Positions 25,301 through 39,581 of a DNA stretch of 64,000 nt are shown here, piece after piece. The stretch lies in contig NW_025963553.1 of the NCBI RefSeq assembly GCF_910591885.1, forward strand, positions 1,736,001 through 1,800,000. The letters are read 5' to 3'. Position 1 is the stretch's first letter. The number at the start of each line of letters is the position of its first letter. Below the pieces are notes generated by a model. The model made no database searches. It was not told the DNA's origin and was given only the letters and a program-made list of their open reading frames with translations. Source of the stretch: Bombus terrestris. Its lineage: Eukaryota; Arthropoda; Insecta; Hymenoptera; Apidae. A program made the position numbers and the translations under genes.

Positions 25301-27378
25301 TACAGTGCAATGTGATGTCCGAAGTGGCTGACAAAATTAGGTACTAACACGATATATATGCATATTGCAAGGTATATGTATACCTTGCAAATTGTGATCG
25401 TTGCTCGCTCGCTCCGCTCGCTCGTAAAAATTTAGTCCAACCTCACATCCGATCCGACACGTTCGCAAATTCGAAATAAGTCGCCTTCATATCGAATGAC
25501 TAACGCAAGAGGGATTGGTTTTAGGCTAGGCTATAGTTTTCGAGCGAGCGCAGCGAGCGAGAGACGCGTAAAGGTGTACCACAATCTAACGGTTTGGCAC
25601 ATATGGACATTGAAACATTCGCACCAGACCGAGGAGCCGGAAGTCTTTATCCTATTGCCTGCTGACAAATGTTTACAGTTTGTGAATAGTTTCACATAAA
25701 TAGTACTATTTCCACATACTACAGTGCAATGTGATGTCCGAAGTGGCTGACAAAATTAGGTACTAACACGATATATATGCATATTGCAAGGTATATGTAT
25801 ACCTTGCAAATTGTGATCGTTGGTCGCTCGCTCCGCTCGCTCGTAAAAATTTAGTCCAACCTCACATCCGATCCGACACGTTCGCAAATTCGAAATAAGT
25901 CGCCTTCATATCGAATGACTAACGCAAGAGGGATTGGTTTTAGGTTAGGCTATAGTTTTCGAGCGAGCGCAGCGAGCGAGAGACGCGTAAAGGTGTATCA
26001 CAATCTAACGGTTTGGCACATACGGACATTGAAACATTCGCACCAGCCAGAGGAGCCGGAAGTATTTATCCTATTGCCTGCTGACAAATGTTTACAGTTT
26101 GTGAATAGTTTCACATAAATAGTACTATTTCCACATACTACAGTCCAATGTGATGTCCGAAGTGGCTAACCAAATTAGGTACTAACACGATATATATGCA
26201 TATTGCAAGGTATATGTATACCTTGCAAATTGTGATCGTTGCTCGCTCGCTCCGCTCGCTCGTAAAAATTTAGTCCAACCTCACATCCGATCCGACACGT
26301 TCGCAAATTCGAAATAAGTCGCCACCATATCGAATAATGAACGCAAGATGGATTGGTTTTATGTTACACTATAGTTTTCGAGCGAGCGCAGCGAGCGAGA
26401 GACGCGTAAAGGTGTGTCACAATCCAACGGTTTGGCACATACTGACATTGAAACATTCGCAACAGCCCGAGGAGCCGGAAGTCTTTATCATACTGCCTAC
26501 TGACAAATGTTGACAGTTTGTGAATATTTTCACATAAATAGTACTATTTCGACATACTACAGTGCAATGTGATGTCCGAAGTGGCTGACAAAATTAGGTA
26601 CTAACACGATATATATGCATATTGCAAGGTATATGTATGCCTTGCAAATTGTGATCGTTGCTCGCTCGCTCCGCTCGCTCGTAAAAATTTAGTCCAACCT
26701 CACATCCGATCCGACACGTTCGCAAATTCGAAATAAGTCGCCTTCATACCGAATGACTAACGCAAGAGGGATTGGTTTTAGGTTAGGCTATAGTTTTCGA
26801 GCGAGCGCAGCGAGCGAGAGACGCGTAAAGGTGTATCACAATCTAACGGTTTGGCACATACGGACATTGAAACATTCGCACAAGCCAGAGGAGCCGGAAG
26901 TCTTTATCCTATTGCCTGCTGACAAATGTTTACAGTTTGTGAATAGTTTCACATAAATAGTACTATTTCCACATACTACAGTCCAATGTGATGTCCGAAG
27001 TGGCTGACAAAATTAGGTACTAACACGAAATATATGCAAGGCAATATAAGGTATATGTATACCTTGCAAATTGTGATCGTTGCTCGCTCGCTCCGCTCGC
27101 TCGTAAAAATTTAGTCCAACCTCACATCCGATCCGACACGTTCGCAAATTCGAAATAAGTCGCTTTCATATCGAATGACTAACGCAAGAGGGATTGGTTT
27201 TAGGTTAGGCTATAGTTTTCGAGCGAGCGCAGCGAGCGAGAGACGCGTAAAGGTGTATCACAATCTAACGGTTTGGCACACACTGACATTGAAACATTCG
27301 CACCAGCCCGAGGAGCCGGAAGTCTTTATCATATTGCCTACTGACAAATGTTTACAGTTTGTGAATAGTTTCACATAA
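22345..27378 (+). repeat. Six-monomer unit B-F-I-G2-H2-T, two copies of 2517 bp
   Basis: Copy 1 is 22345-24861 (ends 22763 B, 23182 F, 23601 I, 24020 G2, 24439 H2, 24861 T). Copy 2 is 24862-27378 (ends 25280, 25699, 26118, 26537, 26956, 27378). Both are 2517 bp. G2 has TTACACTATAG, CAACAGCCC and ATGTTGACAG. It is followed by a palindrome with GTATGCC, then H2 with CATACCGAATGAC. T has GTCGCTTTCAT and CACACACTGACATT. B and F are shared with the left domain, and G2-H2-T with the right domain, so this unit is the transition zone. Private changes include GATCGCTGGTC near 23300 and AATATTTTCAC near 26525. Confidence 0.88.
23602..24020 (+). repeat. G2 monomer with in-frame TGA in the small ORF
   Basis: ATGTTTACAG is replaced by ATGTTGACAG, so the small ORF ends at TGA (23994-23996) after DKC, eight codons early. 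The same change is in the monomers ending at 26537, 29903, 30322, 39581, 51795, 58527 and 63991. It also removes a TGTTTAC motif. G2 is always followed by H2 or another G2, and it defines the HOR boundary. Confidence 0.85.
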
Positions 27379-30322
27379 ATAGTACTATTTCGACATACTA
27401 CAGTGCAATGTGATGTCCGAAGTGGCTGACAAAATTAGGTACTAACACGATATATATGGATATTGCAAGGTATATGTATACCTTGCAAATTGTGATCGTT
27501 GCTCGCTCGCTCCGCTCGCTCGTAAAAATTTAGTCCAACCTCACATCCGATCCGACACGTTCGTAAATTCGAAATAAGTCGCCACCATATCGAATAATGA
27601 ACGCAAGATGGATTGGTTTTAGGTTACGCTATAGTTTTCGAGCGAGCGCAGCGAACGAGAGACGCGTAAAGGTGTGTCACAATCCAACGGTTAGGCACAT
27701 ACGGACATTGAAACATTCGCACCAGCCCGAGGAGCCGGAAGTCTTTATCCTATTGCCTGCTGACAAATGTTTACAGTTTGTGAATAGTTTCACATAAATA
27801 GTACTATTTCCACATACTACAGTCCAATGTGATGTCCGAAGTGGCTGACAAAATTAGGTACTAACACGAAATATATGCAAGGCAATATAAGGTATATGTA
27901 TACCTTGCAAATTGTGATCGTTGCTCGCTCGCTCCGCTCGCTCGTAAAAATTTAGTCCAACCTCACATCCGATCCGACACGTTCGCAAATTCGAAATAAG
28001 TCGCCACCATATCGAATAATGAACGCAAGATGGATTGGTTTTAGGTTACGCTATAGTTTTCGAGCGAACGCAGCGAACGAGAGACGCGTAAAGGTGTGTC
28101 ACAATCCAACGGTTTGGCACATACGGACATTGAAACATTCGCACCAGCCCGAGGAGCCGGAAGTATTTATCCTATTGCCTACTGACAAATGTTTACAGTT
28201 TGTGAATAGTTTCTCATAAATAGTACTATTTCCACATACTACAGTCCAATGTGATGTCCGAAGTGGCTGACAAAATTAGGTACTAACACGAAATATATGC
28301 AAGGCAATATAAGGTATATGTATACCTTGCAAATTGTGATCGTTGCTCGCTCGCTCCGCTCGCTCGTAAAAATTTAGTCCAACCTCACATCCGATCCGAC
28401 ACGTTCGCAAATTCGAAATAAGTTGCCTTCATATCGAATGACTAACGCAAGATGGATTGGGTTTAGGTTAGGCTACAGCTTTCGAGCGAGCGCAGCGAGC
28501 GAGAGACGCGTAAAGGTGTGTCACAATCCAACGGTTTGGCACATACTGACATTGAAACATTCGCACCAGCCCGTGGAGCCGGATGTCTTTATCATATTGC
28601 CTGCTGACAAATGTTTACAGTTTGTGAATAGTTTCACATAAATAGTACTATTTCCACATACTACAGGGCAATGTGATGTCCGAAGTGGCTGACGAAATTA
28701 GGTACTAACACGATATATATGCATATTGCAAGGTATATGTATACCTTGCATATTGTGATCGATGCTCGCTCGCTCCGCTCGCTCGTAAAAATTTAGTCCA
28801 ACCTCACATCCGATCCGACACGTTCGTAAATTCGAAATAAGTCGCCACCATATCGAATAATGAACGCAAGATGGATTGGTTTTAGGTTACGCTATAGTTT
28901 TCGAGCGAGCGCAGCGAACGAGAGACGCGTAAAGGTGTGTCACAATCCAACGGTTAGGCACATACGGACATTGAAACATTCGCACCAGCCCGAGGAGCCG
29001 GAAGTCTTTATCCTATTGCCTGCTGACAAATGTTTACAGTTTGTGAATAGTTTCACATAAATAGTACTATTTCCACATACTACAGTCCAATGTGATGTCC
29101 GAAGTGGCTGACAAAATTAGGTACTAACACGAAATATATGCAAGGCAATATAAGGTATATGTATACCTTGCAAATTGTGATCGTTGCTCGCTCGCTCCGC
29201 TCGCTCGTAAAAATTTAGTCCAACCTCACATCCGATCCGACACGTTCGCAAATTCGAAATAAGTCGCCACCATATCGAATAATGAACGCAAGATGGATTG
29301 GTTTTAGGTTACGCTATAGTTTTCGAGCGAACGCAGCGAACGAGAGACGCGTAAAGGTGTGTCACAATCCAACGGTTTGGCACATACGGACATTGAAACA
29401 TTCGCACCAGCCCGAGGAGCCGGAAGTATTTATCCTATTGCCTACTGACAAATGTTTACAGTTTGTGAATAGTTTCTCATAAATAGTACTATTTCCACAT
29501 ACTACAGTCCAATGTGATGTCCGAAGTGGCTGACAAAATTAGGTACTAACACGAAATATATGCAAGGCAATATAAGGTATATGTATACCTTGCAAATTGT
29601 GATCGTTGCTCGCTCGCTCCGCTCGCTCGTAAAAATTAATCCAACCTCACATACGATACGACACGTTCGCAAATTCGAAATAAGTTGCCTTCATATCGAA
29701 TGACTAACGCAAGATGGATTGGGTTTAGGTTAGGCTATAGTTTTCGAGCGAGCGCAGCGAACGAGAGACGCGTAAAGGTGTGTCACAATCCAACGGTTAG
29801 GCACATACGGACATTGAAACATTCGCACCAGCCCGAGGAGCCGGAAGTCTTTATCATACTGCCTACTGACAAATGTTGACAGTTTGTGAATAGTTTCACA
29901 TAAATAGTACTATTTCGACATACTACAGTGCAATGTGATGTCCGAAGTGGCTGACAAAATTAGGTACTAACACGATATATATGCATATTGCAAGGTATAT
30001 GTATGCCTTGCAAATTGTGATCGTTGCTCGCTCGCTCCGCTCGCTCGTAAAAATTTAGTCCAACCTCACATCCGATCCGACACGTTCGCAAATTCGAAAT
30101 AAGTCGCCACCATATCGAATAATGAACGCAAGATGGATTGGTTTTAGGTTACACTATAGTTTTCGAGCGAGCGCAGCGAGCGAGAGACGCGTAAAGGTGT
30201 GTCACAATCCAACGGTTTGGCACATACTGACATTGAAACATTCGCAACAGCCCGAGGAGCCGGAAGTCTTTATCATACTGCCTACTGACAAATGTTGACA
30301 GTTTGTGAATAGTTTCACATAA
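27379..30322 (+). repeat. B-S-A2-B-S-(B3/G2)-G2 run, start of right-domain types
   Basis: Monomers end at 27797 (B), 28219 (S, 422 bp), 28641 (A2, 422 bp), 29060 (B), 29482 (S, 422 bp), 29903 (B3/G2 chimera, 421 bp), 30322 (G2). S is marked by GCGAACGCAGCGAACG, GGAAGTATTT, CCTACTGAC and TTTCTCATAA. A2 here has the private CCCGTGGAGCC. The order B-S-A2-B-S-B3-G2 is the tail of the right-domain HOR, seen again at 48849-51795, 55581-58527 and, in part, up to 63991. Confidence 0.85.
29483..29903 (+). repeat. Chimeric monomer B3/G2
   Basis: The 5' part is B3 (AATTAATCC, CATACGATACG, GTTGCCTTCAT, GGTTAGGCACATACGG). The 3' part is G2 (TTTATCATACTGCCTACTGAC, ATGTTGACAG). The switch lies between about 29814 and 29853. 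A G2 monomer follows directly, so the order B3-(G2) became B3/G2-G2. This is expected of out-of-register exchange between adjacent B3 and G2. Confidence 0.8.
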
Positions 30323-33300
30323 ATAGTACTATTTCGACATACTACAGTGCAATGTGATGTCCGAAGTGGCTGACAAAATTAGGTACTAACACGATATATA
30401 TGCATATTGCAAGGTATATGTATGCCTTGCAAATTGTGATCGTTGCTCGCTCGCTCCGCTCGCTCGTAAAAATTTAGTCCAACCTCACATCCGATCCGAC
30501 ACGTTCGCAAATTCGAAATAAGTCGCCTTCATACCGAATGACTAACGCAAGAGGGATTGGTTTTAGGTTAGGCTATAGTTTTCGAGCGAGCGCAGCGAGC
30601 GAGAGACGCGTAAAGGTGTATCACAATCTAACGGTTTGGCACATACGGACATTGAAACATTCGCACAAGCCAGAGGAGCCGGAAGTCTTTATCCTATTGC
30701 CTGCTGACAAATGTTTACAGTTTGTGAATAGTTTCACATAAATAGTACTATTTCCACATACTACAGTCCAATGTGATGTCCGAAGTGGCTGACAAAATTA
30801 GGTACTAACACGAAATATATGCAAGACAATATAAGGTATATGTATACCTTGCAAATTGTGATCGTTGCTCGCTCGCTCCGCTCGCTCGTAAAAATTTAGT
30901 CCAACCTCACATCCGATCCGACACGTTCGCAAATTCGAAATAAGTCGCTTTCATATCGAATGACTAACGCAAGAGGGATTGGTTTTAGGTTAGGCTATAG
31001 TTTTCGAGCGAGCGCAGCGAGCGAGAGACGCGTAAAGGTGTATCACAATCTAACGGTTTGGCACACACTGACATTGAAACATTCGCACCAGCCCGAGGAG
31101 CCGGAAGTCTTCATCATATTGCCTACTGACAAATGTTTACAGTTTGTGAATAGTTTCACATAAATAGTACTATTTCGACATACTACAGTGCAATGTGATG
31201 TCCGAAGTGGCTGACAAAATTAGGTACTAACACGATATATATGGATATTGCAAGGTATATGTATACCTTGCAAATTGTGATCGTTGCTCGCTCGCTCCGC
31301 TCGCTCGTAAAAATTTAGTCCAACCTCACATCCGATCCGACACGTTCGCAAATTCGAAATAAGTCGCCTTCATATCGAATGACTAACGCAAGAGGGATTG
31401 GTTTTAGGTTAGGCTATAGTTTTCGAGCGAGCGCAGCGAGCGAGAGACGCGTAAAGGTGTATCACAATCTAACGGTTTGGCACATACAGACATTGAAACA
31501 TTCGCACAAGCCAGAGGAGCCGGAAGTCTTTATCCTATTGCCTGCTGACAAATGTTTACAGTTTGTGAATAGTTTCACATAAATAGTACTATTTCCACAT
31601 ACTATAGTCCAATGTGATGTCCGAAGTGGCTGACAAAATTAGGTACTAACACGAAATATATGCAAGACAATATAAGGTATATGTATACCTTGCAAATTGT
31701 GATCGTTGCTCGCTCGCTCCGCTCGCTCGTAAAAATTTAGTCCAACCTCACATCCGATCCGACACGTTCGCAAATTCGAAATAAGTCGCCACCATATCGA
31801 ATAATGAACGCAAGATGGATTGGTTTTAGGTTACGCTATAGTTTTCGAGCGAGCGCAGCGAACGGGAGACGCGTAAAGGTGTGTCACAATCCAACGGTTT
31901 GGCACATACGGACATTGAAACATTCGCACCAGCCCGAGGAGCCGGAAGTCTTTATCCTATTGCCTGCTGACAAATGTTTACAGTTTGTGAATAGTTTCAC
32001 ATAAATAGTACTATTTCCACGTACTACAGTCCAATGTGATGTCCGAAGTGGCTGACAAAATTAGGTACTAACACGAAATATATGCAAGACAATATAAGGT
32101 ATATGTATACCTTGCAAATTGTGATCGTTGCTCGCTCGCTCCGCTCGCTCGTAAAAATTTAGTCCAACCTCACATCCGATCCGACACGTTCGTAAATTCG
32201 AAATAAGTCGCCACCATATCGAATAATGAACGCAAGATGGATTGGTTTTAGGTTACGCTATAGTTTTCGAGCGAGCGCAGCGAACGAGAGACGCGTAAAG
32301 GTGTGTCACAATCCAACGGTTAGGCACATACGGACATTGAAACATTCGCACCAGCCCGAGGAGCCGGAAGTCTTTATCCTATTGCCTGCTGACAAATGTT
32401 TACAGTTTGTGAATAGTTTCACATAAATAGTACTATTTCCACATACTACAGTCCAATGTGATGTCCGAAGTGGCTGACAAAATTAGGTACTAACACGAAA
32501 TATATGCAAGGCAATATAAGGTATATGTATACCTTGCAAATTGTGATCGTTGCTCGCTCGCTCCGCTCGCTCGTAAAAATTTAGTCCAACCTCACATCCG
32601 ATCCGACACGTTCGCAAATTCGAAATAAGTCGCCACCATATCGAATAATGAACGCAAGATGGATTGGTTTTAGGTTACGCTATAGTTTTCGAGCGAACGC
32701 AGCGAACGAGAGACGCGTAAAGGTGTGTCACTATCCAACGGTTTGGCACATACGGACATTGAAACATTCGCACCAGCCCGAGGAGCCGGAAGTATTTATC
32801 CTATTGCCTACTGACAAATGTTTACAGTTTGTGAATAGTTTCTCATAAATAGTACTATTTCCACATACTACAGTCCAATGTGATGTCCGAAGTGGCTGAC
32901 AAAATTAGGTACTAACACGAAATATATGCAAGGCAATATAAGGTATATGTATACCTTGCAAATTGTGATCGTTGCTCGCTCGCTCCGCTCGCTCGTAAAA
33001 ATTAATCCAACCTCACATACGATACGACACGTTCGCAAATTCGAAATAAGTTGCCTTCATATCGAATGACTAACGCAAGATGGATTGGTTTTAGGTTACG
33101 CTATAGTTTTCGAGCGAACGCAGCGAACGAGAGACGCGTAAAGGTGTGTCACTATCCAACGGTTTGGCACATACGGACATTGAAACATTCGCACCAGCCC
33201 GAGGAGCCGGAAGTATTTATCCTATTGCCTACTGACAAATGTTTACAGTTTGTGAATAGTTTCTCATAAATAGTACTATTTCCACATGCTACAGTCCAAT

Positions 33301-36300
33301 GTGATGTCCGAAGTGGCTGACAAAATTAGGTACTAACACGAAATATATGCAAGGCAATATAAGGTATATGTATACCTTGCAAATTGTGATCGTTGCTCGC
33401 TCGCTCCGCTCGCTCGTAAAAATTAATCCAACCTCACATACGATACGACACGTTCGCAAATTCGAAATAAGTTGCCTTCATATCGAATGACTAACGCAAG
33501 ATGGATTGGGTTTAGGTTAGGCTATAGTTTTCGAGAGAGCGCAGCGAACGAGAGACGCGTAAAGGTGTGTCACAATCCAACGGTTTGGCACATACGGACA
33601 TTGAAACATTCGCACCAGCCCGAGGAGCCGGAAGTCTTTATCCTATTGCCTGCTGACAAATGTTTACAGTTTGTGAATAGTTTCACATAAATAGTACTAT
33701 TTCCACATACTACAGTCCAATGTGATGTCCGAAGTGGCTAACCAAATTAGGTACTAACACGATATATATGCATATTGCAAGGTATATGTATGCCTTGCAA
33801 ATTGTGATCGTTGCTCGCTCGCTCCGCTCGCTCGTAAAAATTTAGTCCAACCTCACATCCGATCCGACACGTTCGCAAACTCGAAATAAGTCGCCTTCAT
33901 ATCGAATAATGAACGCAAGATGGATTGGTTTTAGGTTAGGCTATAGTTTTCGAGCGAGCGCAGCGAGCGAGAGACGCGTAAAGGTGTATCACAATCTAAC
34001 GGTTTGGCACATACGGACATTGAAACATTCGCACAAGCCAGAGGAGCCGGAAGTCTTTATCCTATTGCCTGCTGACAAATGTTTACAGTTTGTGAATAGT
34101 TTCACATAAATAGTACTATTTCCACATACTACAGTCCAATGTGATGTCCGAAGTGGCTGACAAAATTAGGTACTAACACGAAATATATGCAAGACAATAT
34201 AAGGTATATGTATACCTTGCAAATTGTGATCGTTGCTCGCTCGCTCCGCTCGCTCGTAAAAATTTAGTCCAACCTCACATCCGATCCGACACGTTCGTAA
34301 ATTCGAAATAAGTCGCCACCATAACGAATAATGAACGCAAGATGGATTGGTTTTAGGTTACGCTATAGTTTTCGAGCGAGCGCAGCGAACGAGAGACGCG
34401 TAAAGGTGTGTCACAATCCAACGGTTAGGCACATACGGACATTGAAACATTCGCACCAGCCCGAGGAGCCGGAAGTCTTTATCCTATTGCCTGCTGACAA
34501 ATGTTTACAGTTTGTGAATAGTTTCACATAAATAGTACTATTTCCACATACTACAGTCCAATGTGATGTCCGAAGTGGCTGACAAAATTAGGTACTAACA
34601 CGAAATATATGCAAGGCAATATAAGGTATATGTATACCTTGCAAATTGTGATCGTTGCTCGCTCGCTCCGCTCGCTCGTAAAAATTTAGTCCAACCTCAC
34701 ATCCGATCCGACACGTTCGCAAATTCGAAATAAGTCGCCACCATATCGAATAATGAACGCAAGATGGATTGGTTTTAGGTTACGCTATAGTTTTCGAGCG
34801 AACGCAGCGAACGAGAGACGCGTAAAGGTGTGTCACAATCCAACGGTTTGGCACATACGGACATTGAAACATTCGCACCAGCCCGAGGAGCCGGAAGTAT
34901 TTATCCTATTGCCCACTGACAAATGTTTACAGTTTGTGAATAGTTTCTCATAAATAGTACTATTTCCACATACTACAGTCCAATGTGATGTCCGAAGTGG
35001 CTGACAAAATTAGGTACTAACACGAAATATATGCAAGGCAATATAAGGTATATGTATACCTTGCAAATTGTGATCGTTGCTCGCTCGCTCCGCTCGCTCG
35101 TAAAAATTTAGTCCAACCTCACATCCGATCCGACACGTTCGCAAATTCGAAATAAGTTGCCTTCATATCGAATGACTAACGCAAGATGGATTGGGTTTAG
35201 GTTACGCTATAGTTTTCGAGCGAGCGCAGCGAACGAGAGACGCGTAAAGGTGTGTCACAATCCAACGGTTAGGCACATACGGACATTGAAACATTCGCAC
35301 CAGCCCGAGGAGCCGGAAGTCTTTATCCTATTGCCTGCTGACAAATGTTTACAGTTTGTGAATAGTTTCACATAAATAGTACTATTTCCACATACTACAG
35401 TCCAATGTGATGTCCGAAGTGGCTGACAAAATTAGGTACTAACACGATATATATGGATATTGCAAGGTATATGTATACCTTGCAAATTGTGATCGTTGCT
35501 CGCTCGCTCCGCTCGCTCGTAAAAATTTAGTCCAACCTCACATCCGATCCGACACGTTCGCAAATTCGAAATAAGTCGCCTTCATATCGAATGACTAACG
35601 CAAGAGGGATTGGTTTTAGGTTAGGCTATAGTTTTCGAGCGAGCGCAGCGAGCGAGAGACGCGTAAAGGTGTATCACAATCTAACGGTTTGGCACATACA
35701 GACATTGAAACATTCGCACAAGCCAGAGGAGCCGGAAGTCTTTATCCTATTGCCTGCTGACAAATGTTTACAGTTTGTGAATAGTTTCACATAAATAGTA
35801 CTATTTCCACATACTATAGTCCAATGTGATGTCCGAAGTGGCTGACAAAATTAGGTACTAACACGAAATATATGCAAGACAATATAAGGTATATGTATAC
35901 CTTGCAAATTGTGATCGTTGCTCGCTCGCTCCGCTCGCTCGTAAAAATTTAGTCCAACCTCACATCCGATCCGACACGTTCGCAAATTCGAAATAAGTCG
36001 CCACCATATCGAATAATGAACGCAAGATGGATTGGTTTTAGGTTACGCTATAGTTTTCGAGCGAGCGCAGCGAACGGGAGACGCGTAAAGGTGTGTCACA
36101 ATCCAACGGTTTGGCACATACGGACATTGAAACATTCGCACCAGCCCGAGGAGCCGGAAGTCTTTATCCTATTGCCTGCTGACAAATGTTTACAGTTTGT
36201 GAATAGTTTCACATAAATAGTACTATTTCCACGTACTACAGTCCAATGTGATGTCCGAAGTGGCTGACAAAATTAGGTACTAACACGAAGTATATGCAAG

Positions 36301-39300
36301 ACAATATAAGGTATATGTATACCTTGCAAATTGTGATCGTTGCTCGCTCGCTCCGCTCGCTCGTAAAAATTTAGTCCAACCTCACATCCGATCCGACACG
36401 TTCGCAAATTCGAAATAAGTTGCCTTCATATCGAATGACTAACGCAAGATGGATTGGGTTTAGGTTAGGCTACAGCTTTCGAGCGAGCGCAGCGAGCGAG
36501 AGACGCGTAAAGGTGTGTCACAATCCAACGGTTTGGCACATACTGACATTGAAACATTCGCACCAGCCCGAGGAGCCGGATGTCTTTATCATATTGCCTG
36601 CTGACAAATGTTTACAGTTTGTGAATAGTTTCACATAAATAGTACTATTTCCACATACTACAGGGCAATGTGATGTCCGAAGTGGCTGACAAAATTAGGT
36701 ACTAACACGATATATATGGATATTGCAAGGTATATGTATACCTTGCATATTGTGATCGATGCTCGCTCGCTCCGCTCGCTCGTAAAAATTTAGTCCAACC
36801 TCACATCCGATCCGACACGTTCGTAAATTCGAAATAAGTCGCCACCATATCGAATAATGAACGCAAGATGGATTGGGTTTAGGTTAGGCTACAGCTTTCG
36901 AGCGAGCGCAGCGAGCGAGAGACGCGTAAAGGTGTGTCACAATCCAACGGTTTGGCACATACTGACATTGAAACATTCGCACCAGCCCGAGGAGCCGGAT
37001 GTCTTTATCATATTGCCTGCTGACAAATGTTTACAGTTTGTGAATAGTTTCACATAAATAGTACTATTTCCACATACTACAGGGCAATGTGATGTCCGAA
37101 GTGGCTGACAAAATTAGGTACTAACACGATATATATGGATATTGCAAGGTATATGTATACCTTGCATATTGTGATCGATGCTCGCTCGCTCCGCTCGCTC
37201 GTAAAAATTTAGTCCAACCTCACATCCGATCCGACACGTTCGTAAATTCGAAATAAGTCGCCACCATATCGAATAATGAACGCAAGATGGATTGGTTTTA
37301 GGTTACGCTATAGTTTTCGAGCGAGCGCAGCGAACGAGAGACGCGTAAAGGTGTGTCACAATCCAACGGTTTGGCACATACGGACATTGAAACATTCGCA
37401 CCAGCCCGAGGAGCCGGAAGTCTTTATCCTATTGCCTGCTGACAAATGTTTACAGTTTGTGAATAGTTTCACATAAATAGTACTATTTCCACATACTACA
37501 GTCCAATGTGATGTCCGAAGTGGCTGACAAAATTAGGTACTAACACGAAATATATGCAAGGCAATATAAGGTATATGTATACCTTGCAAATTGTGATCGT
37601 TGCTCGCTCGCTCCGCTCGCTCGTAAAAATTTAGTCCAACCTCACATCCGATCCGACACGTTCGCAAATTCGAAATAAGTCGCCACCATATCGAATAATG
37701 AACGCAAGATGGATTGGTTTTAGGTTACGCTATAGTTTTCGAGCGAACGCAGCGAACGAGAGACGCGTAAAGGTGTGTCACTATCCAACGGTTTGGCACA
37801 TACGGACATTGAAACATTCGCACCAGCCCGAGGAGCCGGAAGTATTTATCCTATTGCCTACTGACAAATGTTTACAGTTTGTGAATAGTTTCTCATAAAT
37901 AGTACTATTTCCACATACTACAGTCCAATGTGATGTCCGAAGTGGCTGACAAAATTAGGTACTAACACGAAATATATGCAAGGCAATATAAGGTATATGT
38001 ATACCTTGCAAATTGTGATCGTTGCTCGCTCGCTCCGCTCGCTCGTAAAAATTAATCCAACCTCACATACGATACGACACGTTCGCAAATTCGAAATAAG
38101 TTGCCTTCATATCGAATGACTAACGCAAGATGGATTGGTTTTAGGTTAGGCTATAGTTTTCGAGCGAGCGCAGCGAGCGAGAGACGCGTAAAGGTGTATC
38201 ACAATCTAACGGTTTGGCACATACGGACATTGAAACATTCGCACAAGCCAGAGGAGCCGGAAGTCTTTATCCTATTGCCTGCTGACAAATGTTTACAGTT
38301 TGTGAATAGTTTCACATAAATAGTACTATTTCCACATACTACAGTCCAATGTGATGTCCGAAGTGGCTGACAAAATTAGGTACTAACACGAAATAAATGC
38401 AAGGCAATATAAGGTATATGTATACCTTGCAAATTGTGATCGTTGCTCGCTCGCTCCGCTCGCTCGTAAAAATTTAGTCCAACCTCACATCCGATCCGAC
38501 ACGTTCGCAAATTCGAAATAAGTCGCCACCATATCGAATAATGAACGCAAGATGGATTGGTTTTAGGTTACGCTATAGTTTTCGAGCGAACGCAGCGAAC
38601 GAGAGACGCGTAAAGGTGTGTCACAATCCAACGGTTTGGCACATACGGACATTGAAACATTCGCACCAGCCCGAGGAGCCGGAAGTATTTATCCTATTGC
38701 CTACTGACAAATGTTTACAGTTTGTGAATAGTTTCTCATAAATAGTACTATTTCCACATACTACAGTCCAATGTGATGTCCGAAGTGGCTGACAAAATTA
38801 GGTACTAACACGAAATATATGCAAGGCAATATAAGGTATATGTATACCTTGCAAATTGTGATCGTTGCTCGCTCGCTCCGCTCGCTCGTAAAAATTAATC
38901 CAACCTCACATACGATACGACACGTTCGCAAATTCGAAATAAGTTGCCTTCATATCGAATGACTAACGCAAGATGGATTGGGTTTAGGTTAGGCTATAGT
39001 TTTCGAGCGAGCGCAGCGAACGAGAGACGCGTAAAGGTGTGTCACAATCCAACGGTTAGGCACATACGGACATTGAAACATTCGCACCAGCCCGAGGAGC
39101 CGGAAGTCTTTATCCTATTGCCTGCTGACAAATGTTTACAGTTTGTGAATAGTTTCACATAAATAGTACTATTTCCACATACTACAGTCCAATGTGATGT
39201 CCGAAGTGGCTAACCAAATTAGGTACTAACACGATATATATGCATATTGCAAGGTATATGTATACCTTGCAAATTGTGATCGTTGCTCGCTCGCTCCGCT

Positions 39301-39581
39301 CGCTATTAAAAATTTAGTCCAACCTCACATCCGATCCGACACGTTCGCAAATTCGAAATAAGTCGCCACCATATCGAATAATGAACGCAAGATGGATTGG
39401 TTTTAGGTTACACTATAGTTTTCGAGCGAGCGCAGCGAGCGAGAGACGCGTAAAGGTGTGTCACAATCCAACGGTTTGGCACATACTGACATTGAAACAT
39501 TCGCAACAGCCCGAGGAGCCGGAAGTCTTTATCATACTGCCTACTGACAAATGTTGACAGTTTGTGAATAGTTTCACATAA
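30323..39581 (+). repeat. Right-domain HOR, copy 1 (22 monomers, 9259 bp, internally expanded)
   Basis: Monomers end at 30741 H2, 31163 T, 31582 Q, 32004 N, 32426 B, 32848 Y, 33269 Y', 33690 D2, 34109 H3, 34531 B, 34953 S, 35375 B2, 35794 Q, 36216 N, 36638 A2, 37057 A2', 37476 E', 37898 Y, 38319 H4, 38741 S, 39162 B3, 39581 G2. Q has CATACAGACATT, plus TACTATAGTCC after its stop in most copies. N has GCGAACGGGAGAC and CCACGTACTAC. Y has GTCACTATCC. Y', D2, H4 and B3 are 421 bp and begin with AATTAATCCAACC and CATACGATACG. The Q-N pair occurs twice, so this copy looks like two partial HORs fused. Private lesions include CGCTATTAAA near 39301 and CATAACGAATAATG near 34321. Confidence 0.86.
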
